From: Nonomuraea jabiensis
GTDB lineage: Bacteria; Actinomycetota; Actinomycetes; Streptosporangiales; Streptosporangiaceae
Direction of reading: 5' to 3'
DNA: 64,000 nt
Assembly: GCF_014204795.1 (NCBI RefSeq)
Contig: NZ_JACHMB010000001.1
Location: 6,026,501-6,090,500, forward strand
In this document: one piece after another, positions 40,205 to 49,024 of the stretch
How positions within the stretch are numbered: the stretch's first letter is position 1
How the letters are laid out: each line of letters starts with the position of its first letter
Notes under the pieces: generated by a model
Told to the model about the DNA's origin: nothing
What the model saw: only the letters and a program-made list of their open reading frames with translations
Databases searched by the model: none
Made by a program: the position numbers and the translations under genes

Positions 40205-41173
40205 ATGCGCCTGCTGATGTGGTGGTCCGGCCGGGCGCTCAGCTCGGCCGCCACGCTCCTGGGCGTCTCCGTGCTGATCTTCACGGCCGTGCGCCTGATG
40301 CCCGGCGGTTTCGCGGAGACCGTGCTGGGCCCGTTCGCCACGGCCGAGCAGAAGGCGGAGCTGGCCGCCCGCTACGGGCTCGACCAGCCGGTGTTCATGC
40401 AGTACGGGCACTGGCTGGCCGCCGTCGCGGGCGGCGACTTCGGCATCTCGATGATCAGCCGCCAGCCGGTCGGCGCGGAGCTCCTGGCCCGGCTGCCGGT
40501 GACCGGCGAGCTGACCGTGCTGGCCGTGGTCGCCAGCGCGCTGGTGGGGGTGCCGCTGGGCGTGCTCACCGCCGTGCGCGCCCGGCCGGGCGGCGGGGGC
40601 GCGGCGGGGCGGCTGCTCAGCGGGCTCGGCGTCAGCGTGCCGGAGTTCGTGCTGGGCAGCCTGGTCGTGTTCGTCTTCTCCCGGTACGCGCTCGGCCTGC
40701 AGGTCGGCACGTGGGTGCCATTCACCCGGGACCCGGCCGCGAACCTGGCCACGATGGTGCTGCCGGCCGCCGTCCTGTCGGTGTTCGCCATCTCCGTCAC
40801 CGCCAGGACCACCCGGGACGCCGTGCTCGGCGTGCTGGTCGAGCCGTACGTCACGGCCGCAGTGGGGCGCGGCGAGTCGCCGTGGTTCATCGTCCGGCAC
40901 CACATCCTGCGCAACGCCGCCGCCCCGGTGGTGACGCTGCTCGGCACCATCACCGCGTACCTGCTGGGCGGGGCGCTCATCGTGGAGCACGTGTTCAACC
41001 TGCCGGGCGTCGGCTCCTACATCGTGCAGGCCGTCGGCCGCCGCGACTACGCGGTCGTGCAGGCGGGCGTGCTGCTGGCGGCGGCGGTGTTCATCGTGAT
41101 GAACGTGCTGATCGACTTGCTCGTCGGAGTCCTGGACCCGAGGCTGGGCGTGCTCGCGGGGAGGCGTTCATGA
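40205..41173 (+). CDS. ABC transporter permease, DppB/OppB family
   Basis: The 322-residue protein has six transmembrane helices and the permease signature around RTTRDAVLGVLVEPYVTAAV (about 200-219). The N-terminus (LLGVSVLIFTAVRLMPGG) is typical of DppB-type subunits. Its ATGA overlap with the next gene supports coupled production with the second permease. Confidence 0.93.
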   Translation: MRLLMWWSGRALSSAATLLGVSVLIFTAVRLMPGGFAETVLGPFATAEQKAELAARYGLDQPVFMQYGHWLAAVAGGDFGISMISRQPVGAELLARLPVTGELTVLAVVASALVGVPLGVLTAVRARPGGGGAAGRLLSGLGVSVPEFVLGSLVVFVFSRYALGLQVGTWVPFTRDPAANLATMVLPAAVLSVFAISVTARTTRDAVLGVLVEPYVTAAVGRGESPWFIVRHHILRNAAAPVVTLLGTITAYLLGGALIVEHVFNLPGVGSYIVQAVGRRDYAVVQAGVLLAAAVFIVMNVLIDLLVGVLDPRLGVLAGRRS

Positions 41174-41988
41174 GGAAGCTGGACCGGCTGTCCATCGGCG
41201 GGCTCGTCTGCCTGGCGGTCCTGGTGGTGTTCGCGCTGGGCTCGCTGGTCGGGGCCGGGGGAGACCCGGACGCGATCGTCGGCCCGCGCCTGCAGCCGCC
41301 GGGGCCCGGCTGGTGGCTGGGCACCGACAACCTGGGCCGCTCGGTGCTGCCGCGCGTCATGGAGGGCGTGGGCACGACGCTGCTGCTGTCGTCCGTCGCC
41401 GTGCTGGTGACGGCGGCGCTGAGCGCGACGTTCGGCATCATCGCCGGATACCGCGGCGGCTACCTGAACGAGCTGGTGATGCGCCTGGTCGAGGTGCTCT
41501 ACTCCTTCCCCGCCATCGTGCTCGCGATCCTGGTCGCCGCGGTGCTCGGTCCCGGGCAGACGGCGGCGCTGGCCAGCATCGTGCTGGTCACGATCCCGCT
41601 GATGACCCGGCTGGTGCGGGCCGCCGCCGTGGCCGTCTCGCAGCGCGACTACGTCACCTCGGCCGTCATCAGCGGGGCCGGGCTGCCACGCGTGCTCGGG
41701 CGGCACGTGCTGCCCAACGTGGCGGGCACGATCGCGGTGCAGGGCACGTACGCGCTGTCGGTCGGGATCGCGGTCGAGGGCGGGCTGAGCTTCCTCGGGT
41801 TCGGCGTCCAGCCGCCGCAGGCCTCGCTCGGCGTGCTGATCCAGCAGGGCGGCACCTACATGATCGCCGCGCCCTGGCTGATCCTCGGCCCGGGGGTCGT
41901 GCTCGTGGCGGCGATCCTGGCGATCAATGTGGTGGGCGACGGGCTGCGCGACCGCCTCGAACCCCGGGAGACGAGGTCTTTGACATGA
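41170..41988 (+). CDS. ABC transporter permease, DppC/OppC family
   Basis: The 272-residue protein has about five to six transmembrane helices, the DppC-type opening WWLGTDNLGRSVLPRVMEG and the EAA-like loop AVAVSQRDYVTSAVISGAG. It is expressed with both neighbours, with ATGA overlaps at each end. Confidence 0.93.
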   Translation: MRKLDRLSIGGLVCLAVLVVFALGSLVGAGGDPDAIVGPRLQPPGPGWWLGTDNLGRSVLPRVMEGVGTTLLLSSVAVLVTAALSATFGIIAGYRGGYLNELVMRLVEVLYSFPAIVLAILVAAVLGPGQTAALASIVLVTIPLMTRLVRAAAVAVSQRDYVTSAVISGAGLPRVLGRHVLPNVAGTIAVQGTYALSVGIAVEGGLSFLGFGVQPPQASLGVLIQQGGTYMIAAPWLILGPGVVLVAAILAINVVGDGLRDRLEPRETRSLT

Positions 41989-42941
41989 GCCTGCTCACGG
42001 TGCGGAACCTGGTGATCGACTACGCCGGGACCAGGGCGCTGGACGGCGCCGACCTGGAGGTGGCGCAGGGGGAGACCGTCGGCCTGGTCGGCGAGAGCGG
42101 GTCCGGCAAGTCCACGCTCGGCTCCGCCGTCGGCCGGCTGCTGCCCAGGGCGGCCCGGCGGAGCGAGGGGGAGGTCGTGGTGGCCGGGGAGCCGGTGTTC
42201 GACCTGCCCGCCGACCGGCTGCGCCGCCTGCGCAGGAAACATCTCGGGTTCGTCTTCCAGGACCCGATCGCCTCGCTTGACCCGACCATGCGCGTCGGCG
42301 ACCAGCTCCGCCTGGTGCTCGGGCGCGGCGCCGACGTGGGCTTCCATTTGGGGCGGGTCAAGCTCGACGACCCCCGGGTCATGCGCGCGTACCCGCACCA
42401 GCTCTCCGGCGGCATGGCGCAGCGGGTGGCCATCGCGATGGCCATGGCCACCGGGCCCGAGCTGCTCGTCGCGGACGAGCCCACCGCCGCGCTGGACAGC
42501 CAGGTGCGCGAGGAGGTGCTGAACGTGGTCTTCTCCCTGGCCGCCGCGGCCGGGACGAGCATCCTGTGGCTCAGCCACGACCTGCCCGCCGTCGCCCGCA
42601 GGTGCGACCGGGTCGCGGTCATGTACGGCGGCCGGGTCGTCGAGACCGGGCCCGCCCGCGAGGTGCTGGGCAATCCCGCCCACCCCTACACGGCGGCGCT
42701 GGCCGGGTCGGCGCCCGCCGCCGCGGCCCACGGCGTCCGCCTGGAGCCCGTGCGCGGCCGCCCGCCCGTCCTGACCGGGCCGTCGCCGGGCTGCGCCTTC
42801 GCGCCGCGCTGCCCGTTCGCGGAGGAGCGCTGCGAGCACGAGCGCCCGGAGCCGGTCAGGGTCGGCGAGCAGGACGTGCTCTGCCACCGGGCCCCGCGAC
42901 GGATTCCAGCGACCGAGCCGCCGAACGGAGTGAGGCCATGA
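41985..42941 (+). CDS. ABC transporter ATP-binding protein, DppD/OppD family
   Basis: The 318-residue ATPase has Walker A GESGSGKST (about 37-45), signature LSGGMAQRVA (about 138-147), Walker B LLVADEP (about 160-166) and the C-terminal oligopeptide-transporter extension with four Cys residues (CAFAPRCPFAEERCEHE), which is common in this family. It works with the DppF-like ATPase encoded next. Confidence 0.93.
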   Translation: MSLLTVRNLVIDYAGTRALDGADLEVAQGETVGLVGESGSGKSTLGSAVGRLLPRAARRSEGEVVVAGEPVFDLPADRLRRLRRKHLGFVFQDPIASLDPTMRVGDQLRLVLGRGADVGFHLGRVKLDDPRVMRAYPHQLSGGMAQRVAIAMAMATGPELLVADEPTAALDSQVREEVLNVVFSLAAAAGTSILWLSHDLPAVARRCDRVAVMYGGRVVETGPAREVLGNPAHPYTAALAGSAPAAAAHGVRLEPVRGRPPVLTGPSPGCAFAPRCPFAEERCEHERPEPVRVGEQDVLCHRAPRRIPATEPPNGVRP

Positions 42942-43699
42942 GCAGGGCAGGTGACTGCGGCGTGATACTCGAACTCGATGACGTCACCGTCACCTTCGCC
43001 GCAGGCCCGCCGCTGCGGCGGATCCATCTGGACGCCATGCGGCACGTGTCCCTGTCCGTGGCGGAGGGGGAGACGCTCGGCCTGGTCGGCGAGTCCGGGT
43101 CGGGCAAGACGACCACCAGCCGGGTCGCGCTCGGCCTGCAGCGGCCGGCGTCCGGCACGGTCAGGTTCGACGGCCGGCCCTTCCCCAAGCGGCGGCGCGA
43201 GCTGGCGGGGCGGATGCAGGCCGTGCTGCAGCACCCCCACTGGTCGCTCAACCCGCGCATGCGCGTCGGCCAGAGCGTCGCCGAGCCGCTGGACGTGCTC
43301 GGCCGCCCGGCCGGCGACGCGGTCACCGAGATGCTGGAGCACGTGGGGCTGGAGGCGTCGTTCGCCTCGCGCTACCCCCATGAGCTGTCCGGCGGCCAGC
43401 GGCAGCGGGTCTCCATCGCCCGTGCGCTGGTCACCCGGCCCAGGTTCATCGTCTTCGACGAGGCCGTCAGCGCGCTCGACGTCTCCGTGCAGGTGCAGAT
43501 ACTCAACCTCATCAAGGACCTGCAGGCCGAGTACGGCTTCAGCGCCCTGTTCATCTCCCACGACCTCGGCGCGGTCCGCTACGTCGCCGACCGGATCGCC
43601 GTCATGCGCAAGGGCGAGATCGTCGAGACCGCCGACACGGCCACCTTCTACACGGCACCCGCCCACGAGTACTCGAAGCAGCTTCTGGAGGCCCTATGA
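42938..43699 (+). CDS. ABC transporter ATP-binding protein, DppF/OppF family
   Basis: The 253-residue ATPase has Walker A GESGSGKTT (about 52-60), signature LSGGQRQRVS (about 150-159) and Walker B FIVFDEA. It is shorter than usual, because the C-terminal oligopeptide extension is missing, so only its partner carries it. The gene overlaps the P1 peptidase start by ATGA, which ties transport to the peptidase. Confidence 0.92.
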   Translation: MSRAGDCGVILELDDVTVTFAAGPPLRRIHLDAMRHVSLSVAEGETLGLVGESGSGKTTTSRVALGLQRPASGTVRFDGRPFPKRRRELAGRMQAVLQHPHWSLNPRMRVGQSVAEPLDVLGRPAGDAVTEMLEHVGLEASFASRYPHELSGGQRQRVSIARALVTRPRFIVFDEAVSALDVSVQVQILNLIKDLQAEYGFSALFISHDLGAVRYVADRIAVMRKGEIVETADTATFYTAPAHEYSKQLLEAL

Positions 43700-44694
43700 A
43701 CAAGTCGGTGACGAACGAGCCCCGGCTCGCCACCCCGTCGTCGTTCGCGCCCGGCGTGCCGCGCAACGCGGACCTGCCGCTGACCCCGCAGGCCAGCCCC
43801 GGGCGCGGGTCGGTCGCGTTCGACCTGCCCGGCGTGCTCGTCGGCACGGCCGAGTACGCCGAGGGCCCCACCGGGTGCACCGTGATCCACGTACCGGCGG
43901 GCGCGCGCACGGCCGTGGACGCCCGCGGCGGCGCGGTCGGCATGAGCGGCGGGTACGACTACAACCACGCCATCTGCTTCGCCGGCGGCTCGGTGTACGG
44001 CCTGGCCGCCGCCGCGGGCGTGAGCGACGAGCTGCTGGCCCGCAGGGACAACCGGACCCGCTGGGACGACCTCCAGCTCGTGTCCGGCGCGGTGATCTAC
44101 GACTTCTCGGCCAGGGAGACCGCCGTCTACCCGGACGGCGAGCTGGGCCGGGCCGCGCTCCGCAACGCCGTCGAAGGCGAGTTCCCGGTCGGCCGGTGCG
44201 GCGCGGGCCGCACGGCGAGCGCCGGCAAGGTGGACTTCGGCCGGGCCGAGTTCGCCGGCCAGGGGGCCGCGTTCGGCGTGTTCGGCGAGGCCAAGGTGCT
44301 GGTGGCGACCGTGGTCAACGCCGTCGGCGCGGTCGTCGACCGGCAGGGCGGGATCGTGCGCGGTAACTACCACGCCGAGGACGGCGCCCGCCGCCACCCC
44401 GGCGCCGACTACGCCGCGATGGTGGGCGACCCGGCCCCGGCCGTCATGGGAAACACCACGCTGACCGTCATGGTGACGAACGTGAAGCTGACCGACGTCG
44501 AGCTGCTCCAGGTGGGCCGGCAGGTGCACAGCTCCATGCACCGCGGCATCCAGCCGTTCCACACCATGAACGACGGCGACGTGCTGTTCGCGCTGACCAC
44601 CGACGAGGTGGACCTGATCAGCGTCAAGCCCACCGGCCTCGGGACGCTCGCGTCGGAGCTCGCCTGGGACGCCGTCCTGAGCGCGGTGGAGTAG
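43696..44694 (+). CDS. P1/S58-family N-terminal-nucleophile peptidase
   Basis: The 332-residue protein belongs to the DmpA/BapA/Rv1333 family, which removes N-terminal residues from peptides and amides, including beta-amino-acid peptides. The self-cleavage site is at Asn253-Thr254 in MGNTTLTVM, so Thr254 would be the new N-terminal nucleophile. No signal peptide is seen, so it is cytoplasmic and probably processes what the adjacent transporter imports. It overlaps the DppF-like gene by ATGA. Confidence 0.88.
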   Translation: MNKSVTNEPRLATPSSFAPGVPRNADLPLTPQASPGRGSVAFDLPGVLVGTAEYAEGPTGCTVIHVPAGARTAVDARGGAVGMSGGYDYNHAICFAGGSVYGLAAAAGVSDELLARRDNRTRWDDLQLVSGAVIYDFSARETAVYPDGELGRAALRNAVEGEFPVGRCGAGRTASAGKVDFGRAEFAGQGAAFGVFGEAKVLVATVVNAVGAVVDRQGGIVRGNYHAEDGARRHPGADYAAMVGDPAPAVMGNTTLTVMVTNVKLTDVELLQVGRQVHSSMHRGIQPFHTMNDGDVLFALTTDEVDLISVKPTGLGTLASELAWDAVLSAVE

Positions 44695-44698
44695 CCCC

Positions 44699-45295
44699 GT
44701 GCACGTCTTCCCCCGTTACGCCGCCAAGGACCCGGCCCAGGCGGTCGAGCTGGTCAGGCGTAACCCGTTCGCCCTGGTCGTCAGCACGGTGGACGGCGTG
44801 CCGGTCGCCACGCACGTCCCCGTCATCCTGGAGGGCGGCGTGCTCGAAGGCGGCGCGTTGCTCGGCCACATGGCCCGCGCCAACCCGCACTGGCGCTCCT
44901 TCGAGTCCTCGCCCGAGGTGCTCGTCGTCTTCTCCGGCGCGCACGGGTACGTCTCGCCCACCGTGTACGCGACCGACCCGGCCGTCCCGACCTGGGACTA
45001 CGCGGCCGTGCACGTGACGGGACGGGTGGAGCTGCTCGACGACGCGCTCGACGTGGTGGAGCGCACGGTCACGGCCCTGGAGTCGCTCCGTACGCCCTCC
45101 TGGGAGCCGACCCCTGCGTCCAGGGACAGGTTCGCCGCGCTCTTGCCGGGGGTAGTGGCTTTTCGGGTGCATGTGCATACCGAGAAGAGCATGTTCAAAC
45201 TGAGCCAGGACATCGACGCCGAGCGGTACGCGCGCGTCCGCGCCTCGTTCGCGGCCGAGAACCCCAGGCTCGCCGACCTGATGGATGGTTCATGA
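44699..45295 (+). CDS. PaiB-like FMN-binding negative transcriptional regulator family protein
   Basis: The 198-residue protein has the PaiB/FMN-binding split-barrel fold: an N-terminal HVFPRYAAKDPAQ, HMARANPHW, GYVSPTVYA, and a C-terminal VHTEKSMFKLSQD that helps bind flavin. PaiB acts with PaiA in B. subtilis gene control, and many members are simply FMN-binding. Here it is probably an auxiliary enzyme or sensor of the operon. The start is GTG, and it overlaps the C45 gene by four bases. Confidence 0.85.
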   Translation: MHVFPRYAAKDPAQAVELVRRNPFALVVSTVDGVPVATHVPVILEGGVLEGGALLGHMARANPHWRSFESSPEVLVVFSGAHGYVSPTVYATDPAVPTWDYAAVHVTGRVELLDDALDVVERTVTALESLRTPSWEPTPASRDRFAALLPGVVAFRVHVHTEKSMFKLSQDIDAERYARVRASFAAENPRLADLMDGS

Positions 45296-46359
45296 CTTTC
45301 CCCACCTTCACGTCCACGCAGATTGACCCCCGAGCCCGCGGCAAAGAACTCGGCACGCACAGGAGCAAGGCGATCCGTGCCAACCTCTCCGGTTACTCCG
45401 ACCTGTTCACCGTCGCGGGCGCCACCGCGACGCAGGTCCGCGCATGGGGCGAGGCGGCCCTGGAGCGCACCGCCGAATGGGCGCCGCACCTGGCGGAGGA
45501 GATCGCGGGGATCGCGGGCGGCGCCGGCCTGGAGCCCTGGCAGGTCGCCGTCGTCAACGCGCGCACGGAGATCCTGGCCGCCATCGACGCGACCGGCGAG
45601 GGCGAGTGCTCCACCTCCGTCGTGCTGCCCGGGGCGGGGGAGGCGCCGCGCACGGTGCAGACGTGGGACTGGCACGACCACCTGCGCGACGCGCCCATGC
45701 TCTGGGAGCTGGAGCCGCGGCCTGGGCACGTCGTGCGCACGTTCACCGAGGCCGGGGCGCTGGCCAAGATCGGGGTGAACACGGGCGGGCTCGGCATCCA
45801 CTTCAACATCCTGCGTCACGACTCCGACACGGCCGACCTCGGCGTGCCCGTCCACCTGATCGCCCGCAGGATCCTGGACGAGGCCACCACGGTGGCGGAG
45901 GCCGCCGACATCGCGCGCTCGGCCACCGTCTCGGCCTCGACCGTCATCACGGCCGTCACCTCGTCGGACGCGGCCTCGATCGAGATCTCCCCGGCCGGGG
46001 TCGCGGTCATACCGCCGGAGCCCGACGGCGTGCTGCAGCACTGCAACCACTTCCTCGACCCCGCGCTGGCCAAGGACGAGCGGCACTCCACCGACCGGCC
46101 CAGCACGTACGTCAGGTTCCAGCACCTGCGGGCCAACATCGAGGGCCTGAGCAGCGACGACCACACCAAGCGGGCGCTGGCCATGCTCAGCCACGGCCCC
46201 GACGACGCGCCCGTCTGCGCTCACCCGGACCAGACGATGCCGATCAACCAGCGGTGGGAGACTGTCGCGACGATCGCGCTCGACCTCGTCGGCGCGCGGC
46301 TGCGGGTGCACCAGGGCGGGCCGTGCCAGGTCACCGAGGCGACCTGGCAGACGTTCTGA
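45292..46359 (+). CDS. C45-family autocatalytic peptidase / acyltransferase
   Basis: The 355-residue protein is related to the penicillin acyltransferase (AAT, C45) group of N-terminal-nucleophile enzymes. The nucleophile after self-cleavage is predicted to be Cys106 in GEGECSTSV; the fungal enzyme uses Cys103. The following strand has TWDWHDH and the oxyanion region HFNIL. Family members hydrolyse or form amides between acyl and amino groups. It closes the amine oxidase operon, so hydrolysis of N-acyl amines or beta-lactam-like amides is a plausible role, by inference. Confidence 0.88.
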   Translation: MTFPTFTSTQIDPRARGKELGTHRSKAIRANLSGYSDLFTVAGATATQVRAWGEAALERTAEWAPHLAEEIAGIAGGAGLEPWQVAVVNARTEILAAIDATGEGECSTSVVLPGAGEAPRTVQTWDWHDHLRDAPMLWELEPRPGHVVRTFTEAGALAKIGVNTGGLGIHFNILRHDSDTADLGVPVHLIARRILDEATTVAEAADIARSATVSASTVITAVTSSDAASIEISPAGVAVIPPEPDGVLQHCNHFLDPALAKDERHSTDRPSTYVRFQHLRANIEGLSSDDHTKRALAMLSHGPDDAPVCAHPDQTMPINQRWETVATIALDLVGARLRVHQGGPCQVTEATWQTF

Positions 46360-47523
46360 TCAGTGGAACGCGGCGATCCCGGTGAGCGCCTTGCCCAGGA
46401 CCAGGGAGTGGATCTCGGACGTGCCCTCGTAGGTCAGCACCGACTCGAGGTTCACGGCGTGCCTGATCACCGGGTATTCGAGGGTGATGCCGCTCGCTCC
46501 GAGCAGCGTGCGGCACTTCCTGGCGATCTCCAGGGCCTCGCGCACGTTGTTCAGCTTGCCGGCGCTCACCTGCTCGGGGGTGATCGTCCCGGCCTCCTTC
46601 AGCCGGCCCAGGTGCACGGCGAGCAGCAGGCCCTTGCCCAGCTCCAGCGCCATGTCGGCGAGCTTCTCCTGGGTGAGCTGGTACGAGGCCAGCGGCCTGG
46701 CGAACACCTCGCGGTCGCCCGCGTACGCGATGGCCGTCTCCAGGCAGTCGAGCGCCGCCCCCATCGCCCCGAACACGATCCCGAACCGCGCCTCGTTCAG
46801 GCAGCCGAGCGGCCCCGACAGGCCCCTCGCGCCGGGCAGCAGGGCCGCGTCCGGCAGGCGCACCCCGTCGAGCACCAGCTCGCTCGTCACGCTCGCGCGC
46901 AGCGAGATCTTGTGCTTGACGTCGTTCACGGTGAAGCCCGGGGTGCCCGCCGGGACCAGGAAGCCCCTGACGCCCTCGTCCGTACGCGCCCACACCACCG
47001 CCACGTCCGAGACCGAGCCGTTGGTGATCCACATCTTGGTGCCGTTCAGCACCCAGTCGCCGCCCTCGCGCTTGGCCGTGGTCCGCATGCCCGCCGGGTC
47101 GGAGCCGAAGTCGGGCTCGGTCAGGCCGAAGCAGCCGATGCGCTCGCCGGCCGCCATCGCGGGCAGCCACTCCTGCTTCTGCTCCTCGCTGCCGTACTTC
47201 CAGATGGCGTACATCGCGAGGGAGCCCTGCACCGAGACCAGGCTGCGCAGCCCGGAGTCGGCCGCCTCCAGCTCCAGGCAGGCCAGCCCGTACGAGACCG
47301 CCCCCATGCCCGCGCAGCCGTACCCCTCAAGGTGCATGCCGAGCACGCCGAGCGAGCCGAGCGTGCGGGCCAGCTCGCGGGCCGGCAGCTCACCGGTCTC
47401 GAACCACTCCGCGACGTGCGGGCGGATCTCCCGGTCGCAGACACGCCTGACCGTGTTCCTGATCTCGCGCTCCTCCTCGGTGAGCAGCGTGTCGAAGGCG
47501 AAGAGCGCGGTCGGAGTGATCAT
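46360..47523 (-). CDS. Acyl-CoA dehydrogenase, glutaryl-CoA dehydrogenase type
   Basis: The 387-residue flavoenzyme has acyl-CoA dehydrogenase signatures: CFGLTEPDFGSDPAGM, WITNGSVSDVAVVWA, and a catalytic Glu366 in LTYEGTSEIH, the YEGT sequence of glutaryl-CoA dehydrogenases. The ATG at 47523 has GGAGG at a proper distance. It is divergent from an operon with an aldehyde dehydrogenase, a class III CoA-transferase and a GntR regulator, a set that fits glutarate catabolism. The usual substrate-specificity residues cannot be verified here, so the assignment is moderate. Confidence 0.85.
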   Translation of the reverse strand: MITPTALFAFDTLLTEEEREIRNTVRRVCDREIRPHVAEWFETGELPARELARTLGSLGVLGMHLEGYGCAGMGAVSYGLACLELEAADSGLRSLVSVQGSLAMYAIWKYGSEEQKQEWLPAMAAGERIGCFGLTEPDFGSDPAGMRTTAKREGGDWVLNGTKMWITNGSVSDVAVVWARTDEGVRGFLVPAGTPGFTVNDVKHKISLRASVTSELVLDGVRLPDAALLPGARGLSGPLGCLNEARFGIVFGAMGAALDCLETAIAYAGDREVFARPLASYQLTQEKLADMALELGKGLLLAVHLGRLKEAGTITPEQVSAGKLNNVREALEIARKCRTLLGASGITLEYPVIRHAVNLESVLTYEGTSEIHSLVLGKALTGIAAFH

Positions 47524-47540
47524 CGAATGGCCTCCGTATT

Positions 47541-47566
47541 TTGGATCCAATATTGAAAATCCAATA
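47541..47566. promoter_or_regulatory. Operator candidate between the dehydrogenase and the aldehyde dehydrogenase operon
   Basis: TTGGATCCAA (47541-47550) is a perfect palindrome, followed by ATTG and CAAT in inverted order (47552-47565). This AT-rich patch stands out from its surroundings and lies in the short divergent intergenic region. The GntR regulator at 50142-50810 is the natural candidate to bind it. Confidence 0.65.
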
Positions 47567-47590
47567 TGGCACAGTTAGGGTTCGTTGACC

Positions 47591-49024
47591 ATGGACGTTC
47601 TGAATCTGATCGGCGGCCGCTGGGTCGAGGGCGACGGCGAGGAGTTCGCCGACACCAACCCGGCCCGGCCCGGTGAAGTGGTCGCCCGGGGGCGTTTCGC
47701 CGCCGCGGCCGAGGTGGAGCGGGCCGTGGCCGCGGCCCGCGCGGCGGCGCCCGGGTGGGCGGCGACGCCGCACCACGCCCGCGCGGCGGTGCTCGTGGCC
47801 GCCGCCGACCTCGTGGACGCCGCCGCCGACGAGTGGGGCGCCGAGCTGGCCCGCGAGGAGGGCAAGACGCTGCCCGAGGCGGTCGCCGAGGTGCGGGGCT
47901 CGGCCCGGATCCTGCGCTACTACGCGGGCGAGGCCGACCGCGAGAGCGGCGAGATCTTCGCCTCCCCACGGCCCGGCGAGAACGTCCTCGTGGTCCGCAA
48001 GCCGATCGGCGTGGCCGGGCTGATCACGCCGTTCAACTTCCCGATCGCCATCCCCGCCTGGAAGATCGCGCCCGCCCTCAGCTACGGCAACACCGTCGTG
48101 TGGAAGCCGTCGTCGCTCGTGCCGCTGCTGGCCTACCGGCTGGCGAGGGCGCTGACCTCGGCGGGGCTGCCGGACGGCGTGCTCAACCTCGTGTACGGCG
48201 AGGCCGAGGCCGGCTCGGCCATCGTGGACCACCCCGGCGTGGACGCGATCTCGTTCACCGGCTCCACCGCGGTCGGCCGGGCCGTGATCGCGCGCTGCGG
48301 CGAGCTGGGCAAGCCGGTGCAGACGGAGATGGGCGGCAAGAACGCCTCCGTCGTGCTCGCCGACGCCGACCTCGACCACGCGGCCGAGCAGGTCTGCCTG
48401 GGCGCGTTCCGCTCCACGGGCCAGAAGTGCACGGCCACCTCGCGGCTCATCGTGGCCGCCCCGGTCGCGGACGAGCTGCTGGCGCGGGTGGCCGAACGGG
48501 CCGCGCGCCTCGTGGTCGGCGACCCCCTGTCGCCCGGCGTCGAGATGGGCCCGCTGGTCAGCTCGGCCGCCCGGGACCGGGTGACGTCCGGGGTGGCGCG
48601 GGCCGTGGACGAGGGGGCCAAGCCGCTGGCGGGCGCCTCCCCGTACGACGGCGAGGGCTGGTTCGTGCCGCCGACGGTGCTCGACCTGCCGGGGACCGGG
48701 GTGGACTTCTGGCGTACCGAGCTGTTCGGGCCCGTGGTGGGCGTGGTGCGGGCGTCGGGGACCGAGGAGGCGCTGGGGCTGGCCAACCTCAGCGACCACG
48801 GCCTGTCGGCGGCCATCTTCACCAGGGACCTGGGCGTGGCCCTGCAGGCGGTCGAGCGGTTGGACGTCGGCGTACTGCACATCAACTCCGAGTCCGCCGG
48901 GACCTTCCCGTACGTGCCGTTCGGCGGGGTCAAGCAGAGCGGGTTCGGGCCCAAGGAGCAGGGGCGGGCGGCCCGCGAGTTCTTCACCCACACGATGACC
49001 GTCTACCTGGGGGCGCCGGCGTGA
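47591..49024 (+). CDS. NAD(P)-dependent aldehyde dehydrogenase
   Basis: The 477-residue enzyme has the family motifs: TPFNFP, the general base Glu in QTEMGGKNAS (about 246), and the nucleophile Cys280 in TGQKCTATS. It resembles the semialdehyde dehydrogenase branch (2-oxoglutarate semialdehyde or glutarate/succinate semialdehyde), consistent with a glutarate pathway. The ATG at 47591 was chosen over a TTG two codons upstream. It overlaps the CoA-transferase gene by GTGA. Confidence 0.92.
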   Translation: MDVLNLIGGRWVEGDGEEFADTNPARPGEVVARGRFAAAAEVERAVAAARAAAPGWAATPHHARAAVLVAAADLVDAAADEWGAELAREEGKTLPEAVAEVRGSARILRYYAGEADRESGEIFASPRPGENVLVVRKPIGVAGLITPFNFPIAIPAWKIAPALSYGNTVVWKPSSLVPLLAYRLARALTSAGLPDGVLNLVYGEAEAGSAIVDHPGVDAISFTGSTAVGRAVIARCGELGKPVQTEMGGKNASVVLADADLDHAAEQVCLGAFRSTGQKCTATSRLIVAAPVADELLARVAERAARLVVGDPLSPGVEMGPLVSSAARDRVTSGVARAVDEGAKPLAGASPYDGEGWFVPPTVLDLPGTGVDFWRTELFGPVVGVVRASGTEEALGLANLSDHGLSAAIFTRDLGVALQAVERLDVGVLHINSESAGTFPYVPFGGVKQSGFGPKEQGRAAREFFTHTMTVYLGAPA

